Positions 17,304 to 25,153 of a stretch of DNA of 64,000 nucleotides are shown piece after piece. The notes beneath the pieces were generated by a model, which did no database searches, was not told the origin of the DNA, and saw only the letters and a list, made by a program, of their open reading frames with translations. This DNA comes from an uncultured Sphaerochaeta sp. (GTDB lineage Bacteria > Spirochaetota > Spirochaetia > Sphaerochaetales > Sphaerochaetaceae), in assembly GCF_963676285.1 (NCBI RefSeq), contig NZ_OY781062.1, positions 1 through 64,000 on the forward strand, in the 5' to 3' direction. Within the stretch, counting starts at the first letter, position 1; each line of letters opens with the position of its first letter. Both the position numbers and the translations under genes were made by a program.

Positions 17304-17957
17304 CTATATCGTTCTCATCCAAGAGATGAGTTTGGTATAGTCTGTCTCCTCCTGGTCAAACAAAATGAGACGACCAAGAACATATCCTTCGACTCCTTTT
17401 GCGCTTAATCTGCTCATAATATGCTTGTCAACGCCACCGTCGATAACAATTGGGAATCCCCATGGCTCACGTTCTTTTACTGCTTGCTCAATTTTATTTT
17501 CCAGCCAAGGCAAAAAGAGTTGGCCGCAAAAACCCGGATTGACAGTCATCAGCATAAGATAATCAATGAGAGGGTATAACGCTCTGATTGATTCAAGTGA
17601 AGTGCCTGGATTAATCACAACTCCTGCTTTCTTCCCAAGATCCTTGATTCTTTGCAGGGTAAGGGCGGGCTGTGGGTCAGCTTCTGGGTGAATATATATG
17701 ATATCTATTCCCGTGTCGGCCATGAGTTGAATATATCGAATGGGATCTTTTACCATCATATGTACATCAAGAAGCTTGTTGGTATGGCGCCTAACCACAG
17801 CCATTTCTGCAAGACTCATTCCAAAATTTGGTACAAAATCGCCATCCATTAAGTCAAGATGAAAAATGTCTACTCCAGCTTTATCAAGACGGAGTACTTC
17901 TTCCTTAAGATTTTCTGTGTCCAAATTCATGATAGAAGGGCAGAGTAGTTTTTTCAT
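17304..17957 (-). CDS. Ribulose-phosphate 3-epimerase family protein
   Basis: A 217-residue TIM-barrel epimerase of the Rpe/AlsE family, which interconverts phosphorylated ketoses at carbon 3. Metal and catalytic residues are in place: HLDLMDGDFVPNFG (about residues 34-47), DVHMMV (histidine, about 69-74), MTVNPGFCGQ and VIDGGV (aspartate, about 172-177). The usual MDGHFVPN reads MDGDFVPN, so this is probably not the housekeeping Rpe but a pathway-specific epimerase, for example for allulose 6-phosphate or a related sugar. It lies within the TRAP operon, 9 bases after the DapA-family gene. Confidence 0.88.
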   Translation of the reverse strand: MKKLLCPSIMNLDTENLKEEVLRLDKAGVDIFHLDLMDGDFVPNFGMSLAEMAVVRRHTNKLLDVHMMVKDPIRYIQLMADTGIDIIYIHPEADPQPALTLQRIKDLGKKAGVVINPGTSLESIRALYPLIDYLMLMTVNPGFCGQLFLPWLENKIEQAVKEREPWGFPIVIDGGVDKHIMSRLSAKGVEGYVLGRLILFDQEETDYTKLISWMRTI

Positions 17958-17966
17958 AAATACCTC

Positions 17967-18863
17967 CTATGCCAGCAGTCCGGCATCTGCCAAGATGTTT
18001 TTAAGAACGACCTTGTTTTCTTGGTTCATAGGCCCTACAGGAGCAAAACAAGGTCCTGCATCAATTCCTAGCAGTTCAAGACTTTCTTTTAGGATAGTAG
18101 GGTACGATCCAAGACTGAAAGCCATTCGAATTGGAGCAATTTTATATTGAGCCTCCAGAGAACCTTCAATGTCTCCAGCCACATATTTATCATAGATATC
18201 TGCCATCAACCTTGGGGCAATGTTTGCACAAGCTGTAATTGCACCATGACCACCGTATGCAAGACATGCATGGATAAGCGTATCTCTTCCACTAAGAACA
18301 GAGAATTGGTCTTTATTCTCACGGGTGTTACGGATATATTCACTTGTAAGGGTAAAATCACCGCTGCTATCCTTAATTCCTACAATATTTGAAATTTCGG
18401 ATAACTTTGTGGCAGTTTCAACTGCAATATTGACATTTGTCTTTCCAACATTGTTATAGAGCAACATGGGAAGATTTGTGGAAGAAGCTATACTTGCGTA
18501 GTGATTGTAGAGTTCTCCCTGCGTTACACTTACAAACATAGGTGTTAATACACTGATTGCATCAGCTTTAACTTCTTCAGCCATTTGCGCATATTCAACG
18601 GCTTCTTTTGTAGTAATTCCATTTACTCCTGCATATACAGGTACTCTACCTCTAGCCTCATCTATACAAATTTGGAATGCTTCTTTTCTCTGTTCAGGAG
18701 AGAAGCCATAAAACTCGCCAGATGTACCTACAACGAACAAGCCATGTACGCCACCGTCGATAAGATAGTTTACTAAACGTCTTAATCCTTTCTCGTTGAC
18801 TTGTAGTGTGTCAGTCAACGGTGTAATCATAGCGGCAATGATTCCATTTGCCTTAAAACTCAT
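17967..18863 (-). CDS. DapA/NanA-family aldolase or dehydratase
   Basis: A 298-residue (beta/alpha)8 class I aldolase-superfamily enzyme. The Schiff-base lysine is in VGIKDSSGD (about residue 163), the tyrosine in LLYNNVG (about 135), and the carboxylate-binding loop reads GTSGEFYG (about 45-52). Members split or dehydrate 2-keto acids (N-acetylneuraminate lyase, 2-keto-3-deoxygluconate aldolase, dihydrodipicolinate synthase). The context, a TRAP transporter with sugar-acid enzymes, makes a 2-keto sugar-acid aldolase or dehydratase likely and lysine synthesis unlikely. The substrate cannot be assigned. GGAGAAGGAG precedes the start. Confidence 0.88.
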   Translation of the reverse strand: MSFKANGIIAAMITPLTDTLQVNEKGLRRLVNYLIDGGVHGLFVVGTSGEFYGFSPEQRKEAFQICIDEARGRVPVYAGVNGITTKEAVEYAQMAEEVKADAISVLTPMFVSVTQGELYNHYASIASSTNLPMLLYNNVGKTNVNIAVETATKLSEISNIVGIKDSSGDFTLTSEYIRNTRENKDQFSVLSGRDTLIHACLAYGGHGAITACANIAPRLMADIYDKYVAGDIEGSLEAQYKIAPIRMAFSLGSYPTILKESLELLGIDAGPCFAPVGPMNQENKVVLKNILADAGLLA

Positions 18864-18884
18864 ATGAAACTCCTTCTCCGTGGT

Positions 18885-19838
18885 TTATTGCAAGAATTCT
18901 TTATTTTTTGCCGATTCATATTCTTTGAATAAAGATGTGTCCTTTATCCTATGTATAAGATCCAACTCATCTTCACTCATTGAGAGGTTATCCAATATTG
19001 AGACAGAGTCTTCGAGGTGAGAGACTTTCCCAGTACCGTATACTATTGTTGTCACTTCATCAAATGAGAATACCCATTTCATTGCTGCATGAGCAAGAAG
19101 CGTTTTATCATCAATATTGGCTTCTTTTGCCATTTCGAAAAGGGCTCCCTTCATAAAAGCCTCTCGTGCGACCACACCCATGTTTGCCTTTGCTGCCTCT
19201 TTAAGAACCTTTTTTGTTGCTTGATGATCTGCAAAATTAAAATTGATATAAACTACGTCAAAGGATCCTGTTGCTATCTGTTTTAGATATGTGCTTTCGC
19301 CACTGAATGTATCAGCACACGCATAACGAATAAGCCCTTCTTTTTTTAGCTGTGATACGTTGTAAGAAATTTTGTGCAAATATTCATCATCATTCTCAAG
19401 AGCACTCTTCATAAATGCAAGATTAAAGAAATCGATTGTGTCTCTTTGCAAGAGCTTGAGGATTCTCTCTGCTTCAGCTTTCAAGGTTGCGTAATCTGCC
19501 ATCTTCTTGTTGTTTTCATCATATGTATAGCAAAAGCCTTCTGGACGTGTTTGTATGTACACAGGAAAGGGTGGTGGCAGCTCTTGTAGATTACGGCCTA
19601 AAGCTTCCTTTTCTGAATCATGTGTCACGTCATAGAAATTAATACCTAACTCATATGCAGAAGAAAGGATTTTTTTGCGATTCTCACCTCCAAACCCTGG
19701 AAAGATATACCCAGGTGTAATTGCTTTCTCAAAATCTTCATTGAATCCTCTGGATTTATGGTTTGGAAGATATTCATGACCTCCCATTGAGATCATGGAA
19801 ATGTCTATTCCTGTATTTCCAAGTGGTTTATATTTCAT
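18885..19838 (-). CDS. Aldo/keto-reductase-like protein lacking the catalytic tetrad
   Basis: A 317-residue TIM-barrel protein that aligns along its length with aldo/keto reductases (start YKPLGNTGIDIS, later SQLKKEGLIRYACAD). The standard tetrad is mostly gone. The DTAxxYGxSE segment reads YDVTHDSEKEALGR, with no tyrosine after the aspartate. The lysine strand reads VYIQTRPEG, with arginine. The histidine strand reads DFFNLAFMK, with no histidine. It may have changed chemistry, bind a sugar or cofactor without reduction, or be regulatory. It sits between the DapA-family gene (21 bases) and dctM (23 bases). Confidence 0.82.
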   Translation of the reverse strand: MKYKPLGNTGIDISMISMGGHEYLPNHKSRGFNEDFEKAITPGYIFPGFGGENRKKILSSAYELGINFYDVTHDSEKEALGRNLQELPPPFPVYIQTRPEGFCYTYDENNKKMADYATLKAEAERILKLLQRDTIDFFNLAFMKSALENDDEYLHKISYNVSQLKKEGLIRYACADTFSGESTYLKQIATGSFDVVYINFNFADHQATKKVLKEAAKANMGVVAREAFMKGALFEMAKEANIDDKTLLAHAAMKWVFSFDEVTTIVYGTGKVSHLEDSVSILDNLSMSEDELDLIHRIKDTSLFKEYESAKNKEFLQ

Positions 19839-19861
19839 ATTTTTGCTCCTCTAATAATGCT

Positions 19862-21145
19862 TTATGTGCCATATACTAAGTTGGGTAAGAAAAGAATAAC
19901 ATCCGGAATTGCTAGAAGAAGGATCCCAACAAGAATAACTACGATAAAGAACGGGATACTTTCTTTCATATATTCAGACATTTTTACATCTAGTATTCCG
20001 TTTACAATATACATTGCTATTCCTACCGGAGGGGTCAGGATACCCATTGTTACAATTATGCTGGTGATGACTCCAAAAAGAACTGGATCAATGCCGATTG
20101 TACGAACGATTGGCATCAAGATGGGAGTAAGCAAGAGAATAACTATTGAACCATCCATAAACATACCAAAAATTACATACAATACAAAAACAATTCCCAT
20201 GACCACAAACTGGCTGGAAGTAAAACTGGTTATGAAAGTTGTCAGTTTTTGCGGGATCTGATCCATTGGTATCCCGTATGCAAAGATTGCACTCATGGAT
20301 ATCATAAACATGATTGCCCCGATATCGCGAATTGCTTCCTTCAAGGTTTCTATCAGCGATGCAAGTGTCATTTCCTTATACACGAAAAAGCCAATGATTA
20401 TTGCGTAAACACAAGCAAATGCACCGACTTCAGAAGGTGTAAATAGGCCAAGTCTAAGGCTACCGATCAGAACGATTGGGAAGATCAAAGCCCAAATAGT
20501 CTCTTTCAATGATGATGCTATTTCTTTGAGTGATGCGCGTTTTTCACGAGCACGAGGAAATTTACGAATTCTGGCAGTAATTGCTACCGTGAGCATCATA
20601 GCTGTCATCATAATTAATCCACTCATGATACCAGCTGTAAATAGACGTCCAATAGATACTTCTCCTACTGTCCCGTAGAGAATCATACCAACCCCTGGAG
20701 GAATTGTGGATGTAATCAGACTGGTAAAACCAATAACAACTGCAGTATATCCACGTGGATATTTCTGTGAGAGCATCTCAGGTCCTAGAATACGTGCTTC
20801 CATAGCAGCGTCTGCATTGGACGACCCAGAACATCCACCCATGAATGTACTGAGAACGACACTTACCTGGGCCATACCTCCACGCATATGTCCGGCAACT
20901 TGCATGGAAAGTTTAATGAGTCGGCTGGTAATACCACTACTATTCATGAGGCTTCCAGCAAAAATAAAAAGTGGAACTGCTAATAGAGTAACACTTTGTG
21001 TTTGTGAAATTGGCAATTGAACGATGGTAGCGAAGGGGAGTTCTGGATGCTGGAAGAAATAAAATAGACCAGCAATGCCAAGAGAAAACCCAACAGGTAC
21101 CCCTACGAGTAAGAAAAATAAGAATATAATCAGTACCAAGATCAT
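19862..21145 (-). CDS. dctM: TRAP transporter large permease
   Basis: A 427-residue membrane protein, the ion-coupled transport subunit of a tripartite ATP-independent periplasmic (TRAP) carboxylate transporter. It shows about 11-12 hydrophobic segments and family-typical sequence: GVPVGFSLGIAGL at the N-terminus, GGCSGSSNADAAM (about residues 93-105), STIPPGVGMILYG and GILTPPVGIAMY near the end. It works with the small membrane subunit and binding protein encoded just upstream. The dctQ stop is 11 bases before its start. Confidence 0.95.
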   Translation of the reverse strand: MILVLIIFLFFLLVGVPVGFSLGIAGLFYFFQHPELPFATIVQLPISQTQSVTLLAVPLFIFAGSLMNSSGITSRLIKLSMQVAGHMRGGMAQVSVVLSTFMGGCSGSSNADAAMEARILGPEMLSQKYPRGYTAVVIGFTSLITSTIPPGVGMILYGTVGEVSIGRLFTAGIMSGLIMMTAMMLTVAITARIRKFPRAREKRASLKEIASSLKETIWALIFPIVLIGSLRLGLFTPSEVGAFACVYAIIIGFFVYKEMTLASLIETLKEAIRDIGAIMFMISMSAIFAYGIPMDQIPQKLTTFITSFTSSQFVVMGIVFVLYVIFGMFMDGSIVILLLTPILMPIVRTIGIDPVLFGVITSIIVTMGILTPPVGIAMYIVNGILDVKMSEYMKESIPFFIVVILVGILLLAIPDVILFLPNLVYGT

Positions 21146-21156
21146 GGCTTCCTCAC

Positions 21157-21666
21157 TTATTGTTTTTCATTCTGTACGCTTTGCGCAGCAGATGAATTCT
21201 CTCTTACGAGTGCTTTCATTTTTAAGACGGTCGTGATTATCATGAAAAAACAAGGTATGGGAATACTCAATGTTGCCCACGTGTAACTCATAAAAGGAAT
21301 TCCTTGGAATGTACGATTCCTGGATGAGTAGGCAAGTTTGAACCCATAGTAGACCATGAGAATGAGAAAAATGAGAATCAGTGAGTAGATGAAAAGCTTT
21401 AAAACCTTTTGGGCTTTTGGACTGATTTTTTGTTGAAAGATCTCAACATTAACCATTTTATCATCTCTCAAAGCTGTGTCTGCACCTACATAGACAGACC
21501 AAGTAAACATCAGTAATGCTACGTCCAATCCCCAGTTGATGGGAAATCCAATAGTCCTTAAAATTGCAGCCAATGTGAGCATGAAGACAGTCGATATAAG
21601 TAAGACTGCCCCGAAAGCAAGCTCAATTGCACAAAATTTTTCGTATGCCTTTGCTAAGCGTTTCAT
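21157..21666 (-). CDS. dctQ: TRAP transporter small permease
   Basis: A 169-residue protein with four predicted membrane helices, the small membrane subunit of the TRAP transporter. Typical features are ELAFGAVLLISTVFMLTLAA (helix 1), WSVYVGADTALRDDKMVNVE (loop with conserved charged residues) and IPCFFMIITTVLKM (last helix). The start is ATG 21666 because GAGAGGA lies ahead; the longer frame would translate through the dctP-dctQ hairpin. Together with DctM it forms the membrane part that accepts substrate from DctP. Confidence 0.92.
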   Translation of the reverse strand: MKRLAKAYEKFCAIELAFGAVLLISTVFMLTLAAILRTIGFPINWGLDVALLMFTWSVYVGADTALRDDKMVNVEIFQQKISPKAQKVLKLFIYSLILIFLILMVYYGFKLAYSSRNRTFQGIPFMSYTWATLSIPIPCFFMIITTVLKMKALVRENSSAAQSVQNEKQ

Positions 21667-21691
21667 TATGTTCCTCTCAACTTGGTATATA

Positions 21692-21720
21692 GGCCTGCAA
21701 CCACATATGGATTGCAGGCC
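21692..21720 (-). promoter_or_regulatory. Intercistronic hairpin between dctP and dctQ
   Basis: A perfect 9-bp stem (GGCCTGCAA at 21692-21700, TTGCAGGCC at 21712-21720) follows the dctP stop by about 19 bases and has no T run. Such hairpins commonly protect the binding-protein mRNA from 3' decay, so that the binding protein outnumbers the permease. Confidence 0.65.
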
Positions 21721-21738
21721 ATGATACACGAGCGTTAC

Positions 21739-22740
21739 TTATTTCCCGAGTTCAGCGTAGACAGCTGCTTTTGCTTCTGCCAAACCAAGAGATTCATATG
21801 CTTTTTCTCCAGATTCGATGAAAGCTTCAACATCAAGATCACTATGAGGGATATAGGTCATACCCTGATCAATCATGAACTGGCGGTCTGCCTCAGCATT
21901 CTGAAGAAGAATGTTGGATGCATCCAAACCAGCATTATTACATTCCTCAATCAAGATTGCTTGATAGTCAGCAGGCAACTTGTTGAACCAAGCAGAACTA
22001 ACAACCATGACATTAAGCTGGAAGATATGCTGAGTTTCGACAATATAGTCAGCCACTTCGTATACTTTCAGCTGCTTTGCAGCGGCATAAGGAAGTTCAC
22101 AACCATCCACAACCTTGGTCTGGATGCCATTGTACAACTCACCATAAGCGAGTGCGACTGCCTTGCTTCCCAACGAGTTAACAGTAGCCAACCATGCTGG
22201 TGCATTAGCTGTACGAATCAAACTGTTACGAAGTTCGGAAGGGCTCTTTCCTGGCTTATTGGTGAATACGTTTCTAAATCCCTGAACCCAAGCATAAGAA
22301 ACAACTTTAATCTGGTGTTTTTCCTCAAGTTCATCTACCCAACCTTGAATTACTTTAGAGTCAAGAAGTTGTTCGACATCATCGATGCCAGAGAGGAAGA
22401 ACGGCATGTACAGAATTCCCCATTCCTTTACATAGTTGCCAAGACGAGCGGGGTCAGTCTGCCAACCAACATTTGAGCCAAGTCTGATCTGTTCAAGAAC
22501 ATCTTCTTCTACACCAAGCTGAGCGCTGGGGTAGACTTCAATCTTGAGCTTTCCGTCAGTCCTTTCAGAGACAGCCTTTGCCCATTCGAGATACTGTTTG
22601 TGAAAAGTATCTTCCGGTGTCAGTACGTGGCCAAATCTCAGCAAATATTCTTGGTCACCCTTCTGCTCTGCTGCACCTTGTGCCATGATAGGCATCAGTA
22701 ATGCAACCAACATAATTCCAATTAGCAATCGTTTCTTCAT
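21739..22740 (-). CDS. dctP: TRAP transporter periplasmic binding protein
   Basis: A 333-residue solute-binding protein of the DctP family. It has a Sec signal peptide (MKKRLLIGIMLVALL, ending MAQGA) and family landmarks: LRFGHVLTPEDTFHKQYLEWAK at the start, LKIEVYPSAQLG, VVDGCELPYAAAKQLKVYEV and WFNKLPADYQAIL. The arginine that usually clamps the substrate carboxylate probably lies in SLIRTANAPAW. The ligand should be an organic acid, possibly a sugar acid, given the neighbouring enzymes. GGAGGAATCCT precedes the ATG at 22740. Confidence 0.93.
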   Translation of the reverse strand: MKKRLLIGIMLVALLMPIMAQGAAEQKGDQEYLLRFGHVLTPEDTFHKQYLEWAKAVSERTDGKLKIEVYPSAQLGVEEDVLEQIRLGSNVGWQTDPARLGNYVKEWGILYMPFFLSGIDDVEQLLDSKVIQGWVDELEEKHQIKVVSYAWVQGFRNVFTNKPGKSPSELRNSLIRTANAPAWLATVNSLGSKAVALAYGELYNGIQTKVVDGCELPYAAAKQLKVYEVADYIVETQHIFQLNVMVVSSAWFNKLPADYQAILIEECNNAGLDASNILLQNAEADRQFMIDQGMTYIPHSDLDVEAFIESGEKAYESLGLAEAKAAVYAELGK

Positions 22741-22795
22741 AGGATTCCTCCACTTGTATTTACTGAACCTTAACAAGGTTCGTAGCGACAGATTT

Positions 22796-23446
22796 CTAGT
22801 TATAGGTGGTCAAGGTCGAAACGTAATTATTTGCAAGCGCCTTACATGTTTCGCTAAGGTGAGCATCCATTAATGCTTCACAACGAGTTGCGTCCTTCTT
22901 CTCAAGTGCATCTAATATTTCGAGGTGAGCTACCCTTGAATGCTCCTCAATAGTGGGTTGATGCTTGGTAAGATTTCGGGTCAGCTTCATCAATGCAGAG
23001 AGTTTTGAAGAGAATTCCTTTAGGTACCTATTATCTGCAAGCTCGATGAGTAGCCCATGAACTTGATCACCTAAGTCAGTTGCTTTTAAACCACCATCTT
23101 GTCTGATATCCAGATCAAGAAGTTTATTTCTAAGATCTTCAATTCGTTTGGGGATATCTTTTCGGTTGGAGTAACAAGCAAAACGAGCACAAGACCCCTC
23201 AATTGAGCGACGAGCATTAAAGATTTCAACTACATCTTGAAATGAAAATTCTCGGATTTGGTAACCTCTATTATTCTGTACTTCAAGCAACCCAAGCATC
23301 ACCAATCTATTCATTATTTCTCTAATTGGAGTCCTTGAAAATCCGTAAGTTTGCACCAAATCACGTTCAACCAGCCATGTACCCGGTAGAAACTCTTCAT
23401 TGAGAATGCGGCGTTGTATATCTTCAAAGACTTCTTCCTTGGTCAT
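22796..23446 (-). CDS. GntR-family regulator, FadR/FCD subgroup
   Basis: A 216-residue transcription regulator. The N-terminal winged helix (residues about 2-68) shows IQRRILNEEFLPGTWLVERDL and FSRTPIREIMNRLVMLGLLEV. The C-terminal FCD ligand domain keeps metal-ligand positions in DQVHGLLIELADNRYL, EEHSRVAHLEIL and LMDAHLSET, so it probably binds a small carboxylate through a metal ion. It is the first gene of the TRAP operon and should repress its own operon through the TTGGTATACCA site at 23471-23481. The start is ATG 23446, with AAGGTGG 7 bases ahead. Confidence 0.93.
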   Translation of the reverse strand: MTKEEVFEDIQRRILNEEFLPGTWLVERDLVQTYGFSRTPIREIMNRLVMLGLLEVQNNRGYQIREFSFQDVVEIFNARRSIEGSCARFACYSNRKDIPKRIEDLRNKLLDLDIRQDGGLKATDLGDQVHGLLIELADNRYLKEFSSKLSALMKLTRNLTKHQPTIEEHSRVAHLEILDALEKKDATRCEALMDAHLSETCKALANNYVSTLTTYN

Positions 23447-23470
23447 CGGTAATCCACCTTCTGTATCCCA

Positions 23471-23481
23471 TTGGTATACCA
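23471..23481. promoter_or_regulatory. GntR operator candidate
   Basis: TTGGTATACCA contains the perfect 10-bp palindrome TGGTATACCA, the layout expected for FadR-subgroup GntR regulators (GT and AC half-sites around a short centre). It lies between the -10 element and the gntR start, at about the transcription start. A second GGTAT half-site overlaps the -10 at 23485-23494 on the minus strand. Confidence 0.65.
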
Positions 23482-23483
23482 CT

Positions 23484-23511
23484 AGAATACCATGGATACA
23501 TGTGATGTCAA
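23484..23511 (-). promoter_or_regulatory. Promoter of the gntR-TRAP operon
   Basis: On the minus strand a consensus -35 TTGACA (23506-23511) and -10 TATTCT (23484-23489) are separated by 16 bases. The operator palindrome follows directly, so bound regulator would block transcription. Confidence 0.7.
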
Positions 23512-23596
23512 TAAAATTCTTACACTTTTTAGTATGTGTTAAATATCAGGTGATTGTGTTTCATTAACAATCTTAAGAAGGTTGATAAATAATTTG

Positions 23597-23624
23597 TTGC
23601 AATTTGTTGCAGTCATGCTATGAT
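23597..23624 (+). promoter_or_regulatory. Candidate arcC promoter
   Basis: TTGCAA (23597-23602) and TATGAT (23619-23624) are 16 bases apart, about 44 bases before the carbamate kinase start. A direct repeat AATTTGTTGC (23591-23600 and 23601-23610) covers the -35 region and could be a binding site. Confidence 0.55.
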
Positions 23625-23667
23625 TAGAATTGAACGTTAGTTCTGCATTAGTAAGGAAGGATTGAAT

Positions 23668-24612
23668 ATGGATAGTAAATTAATTGTCATTGCCATCGGG
23701 GGAAATTCCCTGATCGAAGACCCAAAGCATGTTACCGTTTCTGCCCAGTATGAGGCAGCACGAAAAACTGCTGCTCATATTGCAAAATTGGTTAAGGCAG
23801 GCCATCGTGTGGTTATAGCACACGGAAATGGACCACAGGTAGGCTATATCCTGCTTCGTGCCGAATTCTCCCGCTCCATCTTGCACACTGTTCCCCTGGA
23901 TAGCTGTGTAGCAGATACACAAGGAGCAATCGGTTATCAATTACAGATGGCATTGAAGAATGAGTTCAATCGCATTCAACTCAATCCACAGGTTGCTACA
24001 GTGGTTACCCAGGTAGAGGTGGCTGATGATGATCCGTCATTTCAGAAACCGACCAAGCCAATTGGTTCCTTCATGAGTAAGGAAGATGCACAATACCATA
24101 TGGATAAGGATGGATGGATGTGTACAGAAGATGCAGGTCGTGGGTATAGACGTGTTGTCGCAAGCCCCAAGCCAAAAGCCATCGTGGAAATCGATACGAT
24201 TCGAACCATGCTGGAGAACCGCATCATAGTTATCGCTGGCGGTGGTGGTGGTATCCCTGTCGTTCGAGATGAAGAGGGGTATCTTACCGGACGTGAGGCA
24301 GTCATCGACAAGGATTTGGCAGCAGCCCTGATGGCCAAGGAATTGAAGGCCGATTTGTTTGTCATCTCTACTGCTGTTGAAAAAGTGTGTTTGAACTTTG
24401 GAAAACCTGACCAGAAGACGCTCGATACCATTTCTGTAAAGGAAGCAGAGCAGTACATCAGTGAAGGGCATTTTGCTCCAGGAAGTATGCTTCCCAAGGT
24501 GCAGGCAATTGTGGATTTTGTACGTTCTACTGGTAATGAGGGGCTCATCACAGACCCCGAGCATCTCTATGGTGCCCTCTACGAGGGTAAGGGAACCAAG
24601 ATTGTCCAATAA
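23668..24612 (+). CDS. arcC: Carbamate kinase
   Basis: Carbamate kinase makes ATP from carbamoyl phosphate and ADP, releasing ammonia and CO2; it ends arginine-deiminase, agmatine or purine/allantoin fermentations. The 314-residue protein shows VIAIGGNSLI (about residues 6-15), VIAHGNGPQVGY, IAGGGGGIPVV (about 190-200), AVIDKDLAAALMA and FAPGSMLPKVQAIVDFV. I use ATG 23668, with AAGGAAGG 7 bases ahead, rather than the TTG two codons upstream. No arginine deiminase or carbamoyltransferase gene is nearby. A LemA-like gene overlaps its 3' end. Confidence 0.95.
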   Translation: MDSKLIVIAIGGNSLIEDPKHVTVSAQYEAARKTAAHIAKLVKAGHRVVIAHGNGPQVGYILLRAEFSRSILHTVPLDSCVADTQGAIGYQLQMALKNEFNRIQLNPQVATVVTQVEVADDDPSFQKPTKPIGSFMSKEDAQYHMDKDGWMCTEDAGRGYRRVVASPKPKAIVEIDTIRTMLENRIIVIAGGGGGIPVVRDEEGYLTGREAVIDKDLAAALMAKELKADLFVISTAVEKVCLNFGKPDQKTLDTISVKEAEQYISEGHFAPGSMLPKVQAIVDFVRSTGNEGLITDPEHLYGALYEGKGTKIVQ

Positions 24613-25153
24613 AAAGCCCTATTTCAAGGACCGCCGCAGTGCTGTAATCAGCATTGCGGTTGTTGTGTTTCTTTTGGTCCTCGCAATATTGGGAATAGAC
24701 AGCAACAATGTCAGGCGACTGGAAGGGTATCAGAGACAAGCCTCCCTTTCCAGAGAGAGGGTGGAAACGCAGATTTCTGAGCGTTTCAGGTATGCGGCAA
24801 CGCTTGCCTCGTTGCTTGAGGATTCAAACACTCTGCAAAAGGTAGTATCTGCCTTTGAGACTGCTCATACAGTCGAGAGACAGAGTGATTTGTACCGTGA
24901 AATGGAGGACGTGCTGGCCGTATTGCAAAAGAAACTCTATGCTGACCCCTCATACAATACATATGGGCCCTATTTTGAGAAGATGTATGAGATCGAGGGG
25001 CAATTAGTTGATTCGATTGCAGAATATAATCTGCATGCAGATTACTTCAATAGGCAGATCAAGGCATTCCCTGCCAATCTGGTTGCAAAGAGGATCAATC
25101 TTATGGAATTACCGCTTTATACTGTTTCGTCTGCCCTGAAAAGTCGACCCTGA
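24602..25153 (+). CDS. LemA-like membrane protein
   Basis: A 183-residue protein with one N-terminal transmembrane helix (about residues 15-34, VISIAVVVFLLVLAILGI) and a helical outer domain. The C-terminal stretch EYNLHADYFNRQIKAFPAN followed by LVAKR matches the end of LemA proteins (YN..V..YN..I..FP.N..A). LemA proteins have no firm biochemical role; some are linked to envelope stress. I start at TTG 24602 because translation from there gives a short cytoplasmic segment before the helix and GGGTAAGGGA lies upstream; the frame begins inside arcC and overlaps it by 11 bases. Its end overlaps the convergent DUF4105 gene by 45 bases. Confidence 0.65.
   Translation: MSNKKPYFKDRRSAVISIAVVVFLLVLAILGIDSNNVRRLEGYQRQASLSRERVETQISERFRYAATLASLLEDSNTLQKVVSAFETAHTVERQSDLYREMEDVLAVLQKKLYADPSYNTYGPYFEKMYEIEGQLVDSIAEYNLHADYFNRQIKAFPANLVAKRINLMELPLYTVSSALKSRP

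Noticed and set aside
17304..17957. Housekeeping ribulose-phosphate 3-epimerase
   Set aside because: The gene sits inside the regulated TRAP operon and the MDGHFVPN motif is altered, so a pathway-specific epimerase is more likely.
15696..23446. The metabolic island as a mobile element with integrase or attachment sites
   Set aside because: No integrase, transposase, tRNA or flanking direct repeats are visible at either edge; only base composition and gene content suggest transfer.
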